Notes: a model not told the origin generated them from the letters alone. Positions 19,389 through 28,985 are shown, counted from the stretch's first letter. The stretch: DNA of 64,000 nucleotides from Paenibacillus sp. JNUCC32 (GCF_014863545.1 NZ_CP062260.1:6687001-6751000); one strand, 5' to 3'. Numbers and translations: made by a program.

Positions 19389-20162
19389 ATGCTGAATCAT
19401 AAAGTTGTAGTTGTTACGGGAGCATCCAGCGGAATCGGTGCCTTGATCGCGGAGAAGCTCTCCGCTCAGGGGGCTTACGTTGTTCTGTGCGCCCGTTCGG
19501 CCGATCGTCTGCAGGAGGTGGGTACGCGTTTATCCGGTCCCCACGAGCTGGCAACCATGGATGTTCAGAACTCTGAGCAGGTGTCGTCTGTCATGGAGGC
19601 CGTATTTCAGCGGCACGGCAGAATCGATGTGCTGATTAACAACGCCGGATACGGCAAGTTTGAAAGTATTATGGACATGCCACAGGAAGAGTTTCAGGAT
19701 ATGATGGACGTCAACTATATGGGCATTGTACGCTGTACGCAAGCGGTGCTGCCGGGCATGCTGAAGCAAGGGGACGGTCAAATCGTCAACATCGCATCCA
19801 TGGCGGGGAAGATCGGAACGGCCAAATCCACGGCTTATTCGGCTACCAAGCATGCCGTTCTAGGGTTCAGCAATTCACTCCGCCAGGAGCTGCGGAACAC
19901 GGGCATAACCGTATCGACCGTAAACCCCGGGCCGATCGATACTCCGTTCTTTTCCTTGGCCGATCCGACCGGCGGGTATGTCAAGAATGTAAGCTGGTTC
20001 ATGATGAAGGCGGATTATGTTGCGGATCAGGTAGTAAAGCTGGTTCATAAACGCAATGAAGAACTGAATCTTCCGAGACTGGCCTCCTTTGGCATAAGGC
20101 TGTATCAGCTGTTTCCGCGGTTTGCAGACCGTGTGTCTTACAAATGGATGAATAAGAAATGA
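19389..20162 (+). CDS. Short-chain dehydrogenase/reductase
   Basis: 257 residues from ATG at 19389, with GAGGAAAGG upstream and the NAD(P) motif beginning 9 residues later. Classical SDR motifs are present: TGASSGIG, NNAGYG, the catalytic Ser of IASMAGK and YSATK. Residues CARSADR after beta 2 favour NADP(H). The C-terminal segment is like YqjQ/DltE-type SDRs. The substrate is unknown. It converges with the nucleotidyltransferase gene 13 bases downstream without a clear terminator. Confidence 0.9.
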   Translation: MLNHKVVVVTGASSGIGALIAEKLSAQGAYVVLCARSADRLQEVGTRLSGPHELATMDVQNSEQVSSVMEAVFQRHGRIDVLINNAGYGKFESIMDMPQEEFQDMMDVNYMGIVRCTQAVLPGMLKQGDGQIVNIASMAGKIGTAKSTAYSATKHAVLGFSNSLRQELRNTGITVSTVNPGPIDTPFFSLADPTGGYVKNVSWFMMKADYVADQVVKLVHKRNEELNLPRLASFGIRLYQLFPRFADRVSYKWMNKK

Positions 20163-20175
20163 GGGCTATGCGCGC

Positions 20176-21009
20176 CTACAAAGCTTCCGTTTCGGCTATA
20201 AGGTCCTGAAGCAGCGCAGTGGCTTGTTTTGTTTTTTCTGTATCCGATGAGAGCAGCGTGATCACTTGGTCCAGGCGTTCCTTGTAATTCGCCGGTTTGC
20301 GGGAGAAGGTCTCGATCATGGCCACCGCACGCTTCTCATTGATACAGTACATTTCATTTTTGGCAAAGAGCACTTGGTTCAAGCACGAAATGGAGCGGAA
20401 GCAGTGACCTGTAACATAAGTGACGTCATCGCTGGAAGCCGTTTTATTCGCCAACATCAAAGAGAAGGATGCCTCGAAAGTGAAATAGCCGATCATTGCA
20501 TCCTGCAGAGGCTTCGGATAGGGAGACGTTTTGGCTTTCAGAGTCTGTATGCGGTTATCCGAGTCCCATAATATGCGGCAGATCGCAATTTCCCCCATGT
20601 ACATTACATTCAGATAGGCATGCGGATGTCCGGTTTGGTAATGCGCGGACACCTTTCCTGCCGAACAGTCGTCGATGATGCCGGACACGCGGTGCACATC
20701 CCGGAATAAGAAATCCACATGATACCCCTCGATCACTAACCATCCGCCCCCGTTAACCCAGGCTCCCCATTCGCCCAATGAAGTGATAATCCCGTCCCGA
20801 TGCTCGTCATCTAATTTCTTCGCGATTTTGGCGATGTCCTCCACCTTGAAACCTTGGGCTTCATCATAGTAAATGCCGATATCGATATCGGAATCCGGTC
20901 TGGCGGTTCCTTTGGCCCTGGATCCCCCGAGAACGACTCCTGTAACGCCGGGTACCCCGCGAAGCTCTTCCGTTATCCGCTCAATTAAGCGATCCACTTG
21001 TGAAGTCAT
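20176..21009 (-). CDS. Nucleotidyltransferase-fold protein (aminoglycoside adenylyltransferase-like)
   Basis: 277 residues; start at 21009 preceded by AAGGAGAGA. The Pol-beta-type signature GGSRAKG followed by DSDIDIGIYY (about residues 29-50) supplies the metal-binding Asp pair, with a third Asp in HVDFLFRD. The C-terminal half is helical, like DUF4037-type and kanamycin nucleotidyltransferase-like proteins. It probably transfers a nucleotide to a small molecule or protein, but the acceptor is unknown. Its start is 44 bases from the stop of the WYL regulator on the same strand. Confidence 0.82.
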   Translation of the reverse strand: MTSQVDRLIERITEELRGVPGVTGVVLGGSRAKGTARPDSDIDIGIYYDEAQGFKVEDIAKIAKKLDDEHRDGIITSLGEWGAWVNGGGWLVIEGYHVDFLFRDVHRVSGIIDDCSAGKVSAHYQTGHPHAYLNVMYMGEIAICRILWDSDNRIQTLKAKTSPYPKPLQDAMIGYFTFEASFSLMLANKTASSDDVTYVTGHCFRSISCLNQVLFAKNEMYCINEKRAVAMIETFSRKPANYKERLDQVITLLSSDTEKTKQATALLQDLIAETEAL

Positions 21010-21053
21010 GCATATTCTCTCCTTCATTTCTCCCAACTGGGATTGAGTTGTCC

Positions 21054-21995
21054 TTATGTATACCTTAATCTCATGGATTCAATTTTCTCCCGGGTCCATT
21101 GAACCGCTTCGGCTGGCGAGGTGATGACTGCCTCCTCTCCGAGACGCCACACATAGTCCGCATAAAAGTTGACGTCGGTTGCCGGTATTTCAAGCCGAAC
21201 GACGCCGCTGCCGTCCGTGTTCCGATGGATATGGGGACCGAGCCGTGTATCCGTCTCAAGCAGCCAGACCCCTTTGGAAGTTAATTCTACCTCAAAAAGC
21301 TTCATCTCGACATCCCCGATCTCGGGCATGTCCTGCAGCGTTTGGCTCGCGATATCTTCACGGATCGGTAAGGATTCATTGGGGCTGGCCGCCGTCATCC
21401 GGTCTACCCTGAATTGCCTGATGTCCTCTTGCGTAAAACAGTAGGCGGGACAATACCAGTACCCCGAGCTTGCATACAGCCCGATCGGCTGGATATGCCG
21501 CTGGCTGCTTCCGGCGGAAGAACGATAGGAGATCGTGACCGCTTGCCGGACCATGACGGCTTGCATTAACGTTTGTAAAATATCGGCCGACATCGGACGG
21601 AACGGGCTGTGAATCATGACGCGATCCTTAAGACGGTCGATCTGCTCCTTAATATCTGCCGGCAAGTAATGATAGAACTTATGGAGCGCCGTGGCGGCTC
21701 CCTCACCGAAGGGCAGCGTACTGAAGTAGCTCAGGGATTGGCAGGCAAAAAAGATGGCAATCGCTTCGCTTTCCGTGAAACTGATCGGTGGCAGCATCCG
21801 TTCCTGCAGCAATCTGTAGCCGCCGCCTCGTCCTTGCACAGAGTAAATGGGGACGCCGAGCCCGCTCAGCTCATCCAGATCTCTTGATATCGTTCGAACG
21901 GAGAGTCCGAATTCGTCGGCCAGCTCTCTTACGGTAAACGACTTTTTTGCATTGATCATCATCATTAATTGAATCAGGCGCTGCGATTTCTGCAT
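21054..21995 (-). CDS. DeoR-like HTH plus WYL-domain regulator (YafY type)
   Basis: 313 residues; GGGGGTT precedes the ATG at 21995. The N-terminal HTH_11 domain has FTVRELADEFGLSVRTISRDLDEL-type helices and a GGGYRL wing. The WYL domain follows at about 140-220 (with GLYASSGYWYCPAYC in place of the WYL core) and a WCX tail ends it. WYL proteins bind nucleic acid or nucleotide-like ligands. It is divergent from an alpha/beta hydrolase with a perfect palindrome in the gap, so it probably represses one or both genes. Confidence 0.88.
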   Translation of the reverse strand: MQKSQRLIQLMMMINAKKSFTVRELADEFGLSVRTISRDLDELSGLGVPIYSVQGRGGGYRLLQERMLPPISFTESEAIAIFFACQSLSYFSTLPFGEGAATALHKFYHYLPADIKEQIDRLKDRVMIHSPFRPMSADILQTLMQAVMVRQAVTISYRSSAGSSQRHIQPIGLYASSGYWYCPAYCFTQEDIRQFRVDRMTAASPNESLPIREDIASQTLQDMPEIGDVEMKLFEVELTSKGVWLLETDTRLGPHIHRNTDGSGVVRLEIPATDVNFYADYVWRLGEEAVITSPAEAVQWTREKIESMRLRYT

Positions 21996-22039
21996 TATGA
22001 ACCCCCAGTCTCTTGATTATTTATTTTATCTTATTCTCT

Positions 22040-22064
22040 AAATAAGACAACATTTGTCTTATTT
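22040..22064. promoter_or_regulatory. Palindromic operator between the WYL regulator and the hydrolase
   Basis: Perfect 10-bp inverted repeat AAATAAGACA / TGTCTTATTT with a 5-base centre. It lies in the 147-base divergent gap between 21995 and 22143, as expected for the binding site of the adjacent regulator. Confidence 0.7.
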
Positions 22065-22142
22065 AACGGATATGATGTTCTCAAGCAGCAAGGGTTCCAT
22101 TGAATCCTTGGAACAAAGGTACATTATGGAAGGGGAATATGC

Positions 22143-22904
22143 ATGACTAAACAACAAAAAATGATGCAGGAAGAACTGGGGTTTGTTTTTTTACATGGAG
22201 CCGGAATGAACGGAGGCGTGTGGGATATCGTTGCGGAAGGACTGGGCTATCCGTGTTTGAAGGTTGATTACCCGTCGCGGGAAGAGGCTGCAGGGATGCC
22301 CGGGCATCATTTGACGCTGGAGGATTATGTAACCCATATGGCGGAGCAGGTGAGAAGATGGGATACGGACAAGTTCGTCCTTGTGGCGCATTCCCTGGGC
22401 GGGGTGTTGGCCATGGAGCTGGCTGCCAGGTTAGCCGAACGGGTAGCCGGATTCGTTGCCATCGGTGCCGCCATACCTAAGAGCGGCGGTTCGTTTATTT
22501 CGGCGCTTCCGTTTCCCCAGAGGATCATCATGCCGGTTTTATTAAAAATGGCCGGAACGAAGCCGCCTGAATCCGTGATCCGCAAGGGGCTGTGCAGCGA
22601 TTTGCCGGAGGAGCAGGCCTCCCGCATCGCAGCAGAGTTCATCCCGGAATCCCGTAGGGTCTATACGGACCGCGTTCAAGCATCCGCACCCCAAGTGCCT
22701 AAGCTTTACGTGAAGCTCACCCAAGACAAGGAGTTCGGAGAATCCTTGCAAGAGCGTATGGCAGCCAATTTGTCGGCGGACAGGGTGGAGAGCCTCAGCA
22801 CCGGTCATCTGCCGATGCTGAGCGATCCCCTTGGTGTCCGGCGCATTCTGGAAGGCTTCGTTGGCCAAGTGAAAACAAGCCATATATCAGCTATCTCATC
22901 ATAA
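22143..22904 (+). CDS. Alpha/beta hydrolase
   Basis: 253 residues; GGAAGGGGAA before the ATG. The oxyanion strand FLHGAGMNGGVW, nucleophile elbow VAHSLGG and the late His of STGHLPML are all present, so the catalytic triad is complete. EstC/methyl-ketone-esterase-like proteins have this compact form. The substrate is unknown. It is divergent from the WYL regulator and is likely its target. Its last 14 bases overlap the convergent purA-like gene. Confidence 0.88.
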   Translation: MTKQQKMMQEELGFVFLHGAGMNGGVWDIVAEGLGYPCLKVDYPSREEAAGMPGHHLTLEDYVTHMAEQVRRWDTDKFVLVAHSLGGVLAMELAARLAERVAGFVAIGAAIPKSGGSFISALPFPQRIIMPVLLKMAGTKPPESVIRKGLCSDLPEEQASRIAAEFIPESRRVYTDRVQASAPQVPKLYVKLTQDKEFGESLQERMAANLSADRVESLSTGHLPMLSDPLGVRRILEGFVGQVKTSHISAISS

Positions 22905-24171
22905 TCTGATCCCGTCTCGGGCCGACGGAGATCGTCTTGACGGGTACGCCAATGGACGATTCAATAAACTGCACGTATTGCTGCGCCGCTTCCGGGAGCT
23001 CGTCGAAGGAACGGATATGCGACAGGTCGCATTTCCAGCCCTTCAGCGTTCGCAGGACAGGCTTTGCGGACCGCAGATCGGCCGTTACCGGAAAATGGTC
23101 AATGATGCTTCCATTCTCTAATTCATAGCCGACGCATACCGGAATGTCATCCAGATACCCCAGTACGTCAAGGTTGGTGAGAACGGCTTCGGTAGCTCCC
23201 TGAATCATGCAGCCGTAACGGGTGGCTACCGTATCAAACCATCCCATTCGTCTTGGCCGGCCGGTCGTAACTCCGTATTCGCCTGCATCGCCGCCAAGGC
23301 GTCTGAGTTCATCCGCTTCATCTCCATGCAGTTCGGTCACGAAGGGGCCTGCGCCGACGCAGCTTGAGTATGCTTTAACAACGGCAATGACTTGGCTGAT
23401 AGCGTACGGCGGAAGTCCTGCTCCGACCGGTGCATAGCCTGCCAGCGTGGAGGAGGAGGTGGAAAACGGGTATATCCCGTGATCCGGGTCGCGCAGGGCT
23501 CCTAACTGGCCCTCCACAAGAATCGGATCGCCTTTCATATAAGCTTGCTGCAGCAGCGTGGTCGTATCCTGAATATACGGGGACAGGAACTGGAAGGGCT
23601 CCAATAGCTGCTTGACCATCTCATCAACGCTCAGCGGGTCCCTTCCGTAAAGATGCTGCAGCTGCACATTCTTGATGTCAAGCATCTGCTCGAGCCGTTC
23701 ACGAAGTCGTTCGGGGTGTAACAGATCAGCGACCTGAATGCCCAGCTTGGCATATTTATCCGCGTAGAAGGGCGCGATTCCGCGTTTCGTGGAACCGAAT
23801 CCCCGGGCGCCGAGCCGTTCTTCCTCGAGTTCATCCAGCAGCCGATGAATGGGAAGCACGACCTGGGCGCGCTCGGATATAAACAGCTTCGGAGCGGGAA
23901 CGTTTCTGGCTTCCAGTTCCTGAAGCTCCCCGATCAAAACCTCCATATCCAAAGCCGTTCCCGGACCGATGATATTCGTTACGTTTGGATAGAATACACC
24001 CGATGGCAGCATATGCAGCGAAAATTTCCCGTAATCGTTGATAATGGTATGCCCCGCGTTACTCCCTCCCTGAAATCGAACGACATACGACGATTGCGCC
24101 GCAAGAACATCCGTCATTTTACCTTTGCCTTCATCTCCCCAATTGGCTCCTACAATGGCTGTGACTGTCAA
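22891..24171 (-). CDS. purA: Divergent adenylosuccinate synthetase (PurA paralogue?)
   Basis: 427 residues from a TTG at 24171, chosen for GGAGGC 9 bases upstream; an ATG at 24195 has no ribosome site. The PurA fold is clear: the GTP loop GANWGDEGKGK, GGSNAGHTI (catalytic Asp and His both kept), RGIAPFYADK, TTGRPRRMGWFD, and the C-terminal SVGPRRDQ. Canonical PurA joins IMP and aspartate using GTP. Several blocks depart from the consensus, notably STSSSTLAGYAPVGAGLPP where PurA usually has a TSSN segment, and W in GANWGDE is preceded by N and not Q. It is divergent from its own LysR gene, unlike housekeeping purA. Confidence 0.85.
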   Translation of the reverse strand: MTVTAIVGANWGDEGKGKMTDVLAAQSSYVVRFQGGSNAGHTIINDYGKFSLHMLPSGVFYPNVTNIIGPGTALDMEVLIGELQELEARNVPAPKLFISERAQVVLPIHRLLDELEEERLGARGFGSTKRGIAPFYADKYAKLGIQVADLLHPERLRERLEQMLDIKNVQLQHLYGRDPLSVDEMVKQLLEPFQFLSPYIQDTTTLLQQAYMKGDPILVEGQLGALRDPDHGIYPFSTSSSTLAGYAPVGAGLPPYAISQVIAVVKAYSSCVGAGPFVTELHGDEADELRRLGGDAGEYGVTTGRPRRMGWFDTVATRYGCMIQGATEAVLTNLDVLGYLDDIPVCVGYELENGSIIDHFPVTADLRSAKPVLRTLKGWKCDLSHIRSFDELPEAAQQYVQFIESSIGVPVKTISVGPRRDQIMMR

Positions 24172-24385
24172 AACCTGTTCGCCTCCTACGATCATTTTCT
24201 TGTACATGGCTCATTATATGAGCCGCTTGATTATAAATAAAATTGATATTAGTAATAGTGGACATTAGTTTGGCTTATGTTATACGATTCTTTAGAGAAG
24301 AATACGGGGAATGGTGGAATTCGAAGATGAACTCTCGAATTTCGATCCAAGGTTCCTGTTATCATTTGATAAAATCGAGGTCATC

Positions 24386-25273
24386 ATGATGGAAATCAAT
24401 ATGGAGTGGTATCGCGTCTTTTATTGGACTGCGCGGCTCGGCAGTTTATCGAGGGCAGCGGATCATCTGCATATCACCCAGCCAGCCGTCAGCCATACCG
24501 TTAAGCATTTGGAGGAAACGATCGGAGGTCCGCTGTTCTTTCGGACCACCAAGGGAGTGAAACTCACGTCCGAGGGCGATGTGCTGTTTCGCTATATCGA
24601 GCAAGCCTTCGGTTTGATCGAAATCGGCGAGAAGGCGATCGCGGACATGCATAATTTGCACAGCGGCGAAATCAATATCGGGGCAAGCGATACGCTATGC
24701 AAGTATTACCTGCTGCCGCATTTGGAGTATTTCCACGCCGCTTATCCGGATATTCGCATCCGCATCACCAACCGAACCACCCCGGAAACGCTGTCGCTTC
24801 TTAAGGAAGGGAAGATTGATTTCGGCATCGTTCATTTACCGGCTTCCGATAAACAAATCGACTTTCGCCCAAGCTCGCCGATCCATGATTGTTTAGTGGC
24901 CGGCAAATCGTATGCGGAGCGGGCCGGATTACCGCACCCGTTGTCCCTTCACGATATCGGGAACTACCCGCTGCTTATGCTGGAGACCGGCGGAAGCACG
25001 AGGAGGTACGTGGATCAATTCGCCGAACGCCAAGGCGTGAAGTTAAAACCGGAGTTCGAGCTTGGCAGCATCGAGCTGCTGGTACAGTTTGCCCGAAGCG
25101 GCTTCGGACTGGCTTTTGTCATTCGCGACTATGCCAACGACGAATTGCAAACAGGCCAGCTGATCGAGGTGCCGCTCGATCCGCCGATTCCCGAGCGCAG
25201 CATTGGAATTGCAACGCTTCGAGGCATTCCGCTATCTGCGGCGGCCAAGTCGTTTCTCGCTCTACTGCCCTAG
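24386..25273 (+). CDS. LysR-type regulator next to the PurA-like gene
   Basis: 296 residues from ATG at 24386, with GAGG five bases upstream; an ATG at 24311 would add a charged leader untypical of the family. The HTH segment SLSRAADHLHITQPAVSH lies at about 18-35 and an effector domain follows (NIGASDTLCKYYLLPHL onward). It is divergent from the PurA-like gene across 214 bases and is therefore the likely regulator of that gene. The effector is not known. Confidence 0.88.
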   Translation: MMEINMEWYRVFYWTARLGSLSRAADHLHITQPAVSHTVKHLEETIGGPLFFRTTKGVKLTSEGDVLFRYIEQAFGLIEIGEKAIADMHNLHSGEINIGASDTLCKYYLLPHLEYFHAAYPDIRIRITNRTTPETLSLLKEGKIDFGIVHLPASDKQIDFRPSSPIHDCLVAGKSYAERAGLPHPLSLHDIGNYPLLMLETGGSTRRYVDQFAERQGVKLKPEFELGSIELLVQFARSGFGLAFVIRDYANDELQTGQLIEVPLDPPIPERSIGIATLRGIPLSAAAKSFLALLP

Positions 25274-25342
25274 GCATGACCATCAAGCATAGATGAAATA
25301 ACCTGCATGAAACGCAGAGCATGGCCGTTTCTCATGTTTGAT

Positions 25343-25372
25343 TTGGTGGCAACTCCTGTTTTGGCATATAAT
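25343..25372 (+). promoter_or_regulatory. Possible promoter of the DEVD helicase gene
   Basis: TTGGTG (25343-25348), 18-base spacer, perfect TATAAT (25367-25372). It would leave a leader of about 150 bases, a length seen for cold-inducible helicase genes. Confidence 0.45.
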
Positions 25373-25527
25373 GAGAAAGAGTGAACAAGACTCGTTCGAA
25401 AAAACGCCTGCTGTACTTTCAATAAAGCAAACAAACTGCACGTAACGGAAGTTTCTCCAGCGATATCAGGCAGCACGCGCTTTGGAACCATAGACTTCTG
25501 ATATCTAAAAAAAGGATGGACTAACAT

Positions 25528-26874
25528 ATGACTGGAACTACATTTCATACATTAGGAATAGCGGAGGATTTGTCCTCCCGATTGGCGGAGTTCGGCATTG
25601 TCACGCCTTCTCCCGTTCAGGCTGAGGCGATTCCTCCCATACTCGAAGGCAAGGACGTGCTGGCGACTTCCCAGACGGGCACGGGAAAGACGCTTGCTTA
25701 TTTGCTGCCCGTTCTTCAGGGCATCGATCCGGAGATCAAGGGAGCCCAGAAACTGATTCTCGCTCCAACGCAGGAGCTCGCCGTTCAGATTGTGAGAGAG
25801 AGCGAGCGCTACGGGGAAGCCCGCGGAATCGGCGTGCTCGGCCTGATCGGCGGTGCCGCGGCCAAGCGTCAGATTGAGAAGCTGCGGCTGCATCCGCAGC
25901 TGATCGTGGGAACGCCGGGACGCGTGCGGGAACTGATCGAAATCCGGAAGCTGAAAATGCACCAAGTGACCACGATCGTGGTGGACGAGGTGGACCAGGT
26001 GTTTAATCTGGGCGGCGCCGGCGATGTGGATCGCATCCTGCGCAGTGCCTTGCGCGACCGTCAACTGGTCTTCTTATCCGCAACGGTGAGTCCGGAGACG
26101 GCCGAGCTCGTGAAGAAGGAGATGGATCAGCCCGTTGAAATCGGGATCGATCCGGAGCGTCGGACGCCGTCCGCGCTGGAGCATTATTATTTCGTCTCGG
26201 AAGAGCGCGACAAGCTGGACATGCTGCGCCGCGTGGTTCGGCATTACAATCCCGACCGTGCGATCGTGTTCGTCAATGCCACCGAGGATTTGGCAGAGGT
26301 GGAGGCGAAGCTTAATTACCTTGGATTAAACGCAGCTGCCCTTTACGGGGACGCCGACAAGATGACCCGGAGCCGGGTTTTGAACGCGTTTAGAGAAGGG
26401 CGCACCAAGCTTCTGGTGGCTAGCGATGTCGCCGCCCGGGGGCTCGATATCGAAGGGCTCGGCATGGTGATCAATTACGATCCGCCGATTGATGCCGAGC
26501 ATTACACGCACCGCGCAGGCCGCACGGGACGCATGGGGCGGAGCGGCATGGCGATTACGCTTGTCACGGACCGTCAAACGTTCATCATGCGCAAGTTCAA
26601 TCGCGAGCTGGGCATATCGATCGAAGAACGCGCCCTGTATGGCGGCAAGGTAAGAACCCCGCGTTCCGCTCCGACCGATCGGGGTCAAGGTCCCCGCGGG
26701 TCGGCTGCGGGGGCTGCCCGAAAAGACAAGCCTGCCCGAAAGCCCGCGTCCATCAGCGTCAATGGCAAGTCCGGAAACGGCAAGGCATCGGGCGAGCGTC
26801 AAAGTGAACGGGAGCGCGACCGCAAGAACAAGGGCGCTCCGAAATGGTTGAAGAACAAGCCTCCACGGGGCTAA
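25528..26874 (+). CDS. DEAD-box-type RNA helicase with a DEVD Walker B
   Basis: 448 residues; AAAGGATGG before the ATG. All superfamily 2 motifs appear in order: Q motif (PSPVQAEAIPPI), SQTGTGKT, PTQELA, TPGR, VDEVDQ, SAT, VFVNATED, ARGLDIEG and HRAGRTGRMGR. Motif II reads DEVD and not DEAD; the catalytic Asp-Glu pair is kept. A basic, Gly/Lys/Arg-rich tail (about 385-448) probably binds RNA without specificity, as in CshB or YfmL-like helicases. It would act in ribosome assembly or RNA turnover, perhaps in the cold. Confidence 0.9.
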   Translation: MTGTTFHTLGIAEDLSSRLAEFGIVTPSPVQAEAIPPILEGKDVLATSQTGTGKTLAYLLPVLQGIDPEIKGAQKLILAPTQELAVQIVRESERYGEARGIGVLGLIGGAAAKRQIEKLRLHPQLIVGTPGRVRELIEIRKLKMHQVTTIVVDEVDQVFNLGGAGDVDRILRSALRDRQLVFLSATVSPETAELVKKEMDQPVEIGIDPERRTPSALEHYYFVSEERDKLDMLRRVVRHYNPDRAIVFVNATEDLAEVEAKLNYLGLNAAALYGDADKMTRSRVLNAFREGRTKLLVASDVAARGLDIEGLGMVINYDPPIDAEHYTHRAGRTGRMGRSGMAITLVTDRQTFIMRKFNRELGISIEERALYGGKVRTPRSAPTDRGQGPRGSAAGAARKDKPARKPASISVNGKSGNGKASGERQSERERDRKNKGAPKWLKNKPPRG

Positions 26875-27001
26875 AGCTGCGGCCACCGCGAGCGTAGGGG
26901 CTTGCAGCAATGATGTTGTTTTTTGGGTCCGATTTATGCGGATTCGGTAAGGTCATCATCCGTGTGGATTGGACTCTTTTCAGAATAAGAGGTGATCGAT
27001 A

Positions 27002-27754
27002 ATGAGCGAACAGCCGGTATTGTCTGTTCAAGGATTAAGCGGCGGATATAGCATAAACCGACCGGTTCTGCATGACGTAACCTTTCAGGTGGAACCGGGG
27101 GAAATGGTAGGTTTGATCGGCCTGAACGGCGCGGGCAAGAGTACGACGATGAAGCATATCCTCGGTCTGATGAATCCGCAAAAGGGGATCATCCAGGTCC
27201 AGGGGAAGAGCCGCTCGGAGCATTCGGAAGCGTATCACAGCGCCTTGGCTTTCGTTCCCGAATCCCCGCTGCTGTATGAGGAGATGACGGTGCGCGAGCA
27301 TTTGGAATTTACGGCTCGTTCCTACGGCGTGTCCCGCGAGGATTATGAGACGCGCTCGGCGCAGCTGTCGAAGATGTTCCGAATGGAAGAAAAGATGGAC
27401 AGCCTGTCCACGCATTTGTCCAAGGGCATGCGCCAAAAAGTGATGATCATGTGCGCGTTCGTCGCGAGACCGTCGCTGTACATCATCGACGAGCCCTTCC
27501 TTGGGCTTGATCCGCTCGGGATCCGCTCGCTGCTTGACTTTATGCTGGAATTGAAAGCATCCGGCGCATCCGTATTGCTAAGCTCCCATATTCTCTCGAC
27601 GATCGAGAATTATTGCGACCGGTTCATCGTGCTGCACCGCGGCAGCATCATTGCTCAGGGGACGCTGAAGGAAATACAGGATCAAGCGGGAAGACCGGGC
27701 ATGTCCCTGGAAGAGCTGTTCAATGTGCTGATTCAGGACGGTAAGGGCGAATGA
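27002..27754 (+). CDS. ecsA: ABC transporter ATPase (EcsA-like)
   Basis: 250 residues; AAGAGGTGAT before the ATG. Walker A is GLNGAGKST, the signature is LSKGMRQKV, Walker B is LYIIDEPFLGLDP, and the H-loop is in LSSHIL. Its gene order with a following EcsB-like membrane protein, overlapping by 4 bases, matches the Ecs system of Bacillus, which affects secretion, competence and regulated intramembrane proteolysis. The transported substrate is not established. Confidence 0.85.
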   Translation: MSEQPVLSVQGLSGGYSINRPVLHDVTFQVEPGEMVGLIGLNGAGKSTTMKHILGLMNPQKGIIQVQGKSRSEHSEAYHSALAFVPESPLLYEEMTVREHLEFTARSYGVSREDYETRSAQLSKMFRMEEKMDSLSTHLSKGMRQKVMIMCAFVARPSLYIIDEPFLGLDPLGIRSLLDFMLELKASGASVLLSSHILSTIENYCDRFIVLHRGSIIAQGTLKEIQDQAGRPGMSLEELFNVLIQDGKGE

Positions 27755-28971
27755 ATCTGCGTGAGCTGTATGTCAAACGACGCGGGCAGTTCTGGGGTGA
27801 AATCCTTCCCTATCTGGGTTATGTCATACAGAGCGGCGTCGCCGTCGTATTCCTGTTCCTGCTGATTGCATTCGCGGCATGGTATACCGCACTTCTGCAG
27901 CAAGTTCCGCCAGATCTGCCGATACGCTGGATCATGCTGATTTTCCTTGCGCCCCTCATGATCAACAGCAGCATTCGCACGTATCTGCGCACGGCGGATA
28001 CGGTGTTCCTCATTCCGCAGGAATCCCGAATGAAGGATTATTTCCGCAAAGCATGGTTTAGCGGAGTCATATATAAAATAATCGGCATGGGATTGGTCCT
28101 GCTCATTCTATGGCCTCTATACATACGCAGCGATGCTTCGCCAAAGACGCTGCTGGCTACGTTTGCCGTCCTGACCGTGTTCAAGCTGCTGTCCAGCTAT
28201 GGCAGCTGGAAGGAGCAGCTTATGGTATCACGGAACGCGGCAGCGGCCTATCGGGCACTCCGCTGGATCGTTCCGGCACTGAGCCTGGCTGCCTGGCTAT
28301 GGCATCCAACGGGCCGTGCCCTCCTGTTCATGGCGCTGCTCGGCCTCACGTATGTTGCCGCGTTATCCGTTCCCGTCAAACACTTGGTCGCCTGGGAGCG
28401 ATTAATCGCCGTCGAGCAGCGGCAGGCAAGCCGGGTTATGATGGTGCTGAGCTGGTTCGTGAATGTGCCTCAGCGGGAGCAGCGCGTCCATGCGCGGAAA
28501 TGGCTGTCCGGATGGGGGAAAGGATTGGCGTGGAAGAAGGAGAGCGCCTATCGCTTTCTTCTTATCAAGAGCCTGACACGCAGCGATATTCTGGGCATTC
28601 TGATCCGTGTCGGACTGCTTGGAGCCTTTATCGTATGGGCCACCCGGGACAGCCTGGTATCGGCGCTTGTATATCTGATCAGCCTGATGATTGTCGGGCT
28701 CCAATTGTCTGCGCTGCGCAAGCTGCATCCGGAATCGTTCTGGCTGCACGTCTATCCGCTTCCGGAAGGAACTCGCCGCGACAATGAAGGCAAGCTGATC
28801 TTCCAGGTACAGCTGTTCTGGGCCGTACTGCTGTGGCTTCCGCTCGTTCCGGGCATCCTTAGCGCGCCAGGGCGGATACTCGGTACGATGGCTGCAGGCA
28901 TCGCGATTGTGTTCCTGTTCCGAAGCGCCGCTGCCCGAAAGAGCCGGCGCGAAGACGATGACGACGAATAG
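27751..28971 (+). CDS. ecsB: EcsB-like ABC transporter membrane subunit
   Basis: 406 residues; the start ATG overlaps the stop of the ATPase gene (ATGA). There are about eight to nine hydrophobic helices in pairs, a positively charged loop after helix 2 (SRMKDYFRKAW), and a WLSGWGKGLAWKKESAYRF loop typical of EcsB-type subunits. It forms the membrane part of the ABC complex with the upstream ATPase. A strong terminator follows. Confidence 0.82.
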   Translation: MNLRELYVKRRGQFWGEILPYLGYVIQSGVAVVFLFLLIAFAAWYTALLQQVPPDLPIRWIMLIFLAPLMINSSIRTYLRTADTVFLIPQESRMKDYFRKAWFSGVIYKIIGMGLVLLILWPLYIRSDASPKTLLATFAVLTVFKLLSSYGSWKEQLMVSRNAAAAYRALRWIVPALSLAAWLWHPTGRALLFMALLGLTYVAALSVPVKHLVAWERLIAVEQRQASRVMMVLSWFVNVPQREQRVHARKWLSGWGKGLAWKKESAYRFLLIKSLTRSDILGILIRVGLLGAFIVWATRDSLVSALVYLISLMIVGLQLSALRKLHPESFWLHVYPLPEGTRRDNEGKLIFQVQLFWAVLLWLPLVPGILSAPGRILGTMAAGIAIVFLFRSAAARKSRREDDDDE

Positions 28972-28985
28972 AATAAAAAGGGAAG

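Noticed and set aside
25980..25995. DEVD in place of DEAD as a sign of a broken helicase
   Set aside because: The catalytic Asp and Glu are kept and all other motifs are intact, so the change is likely harmless.
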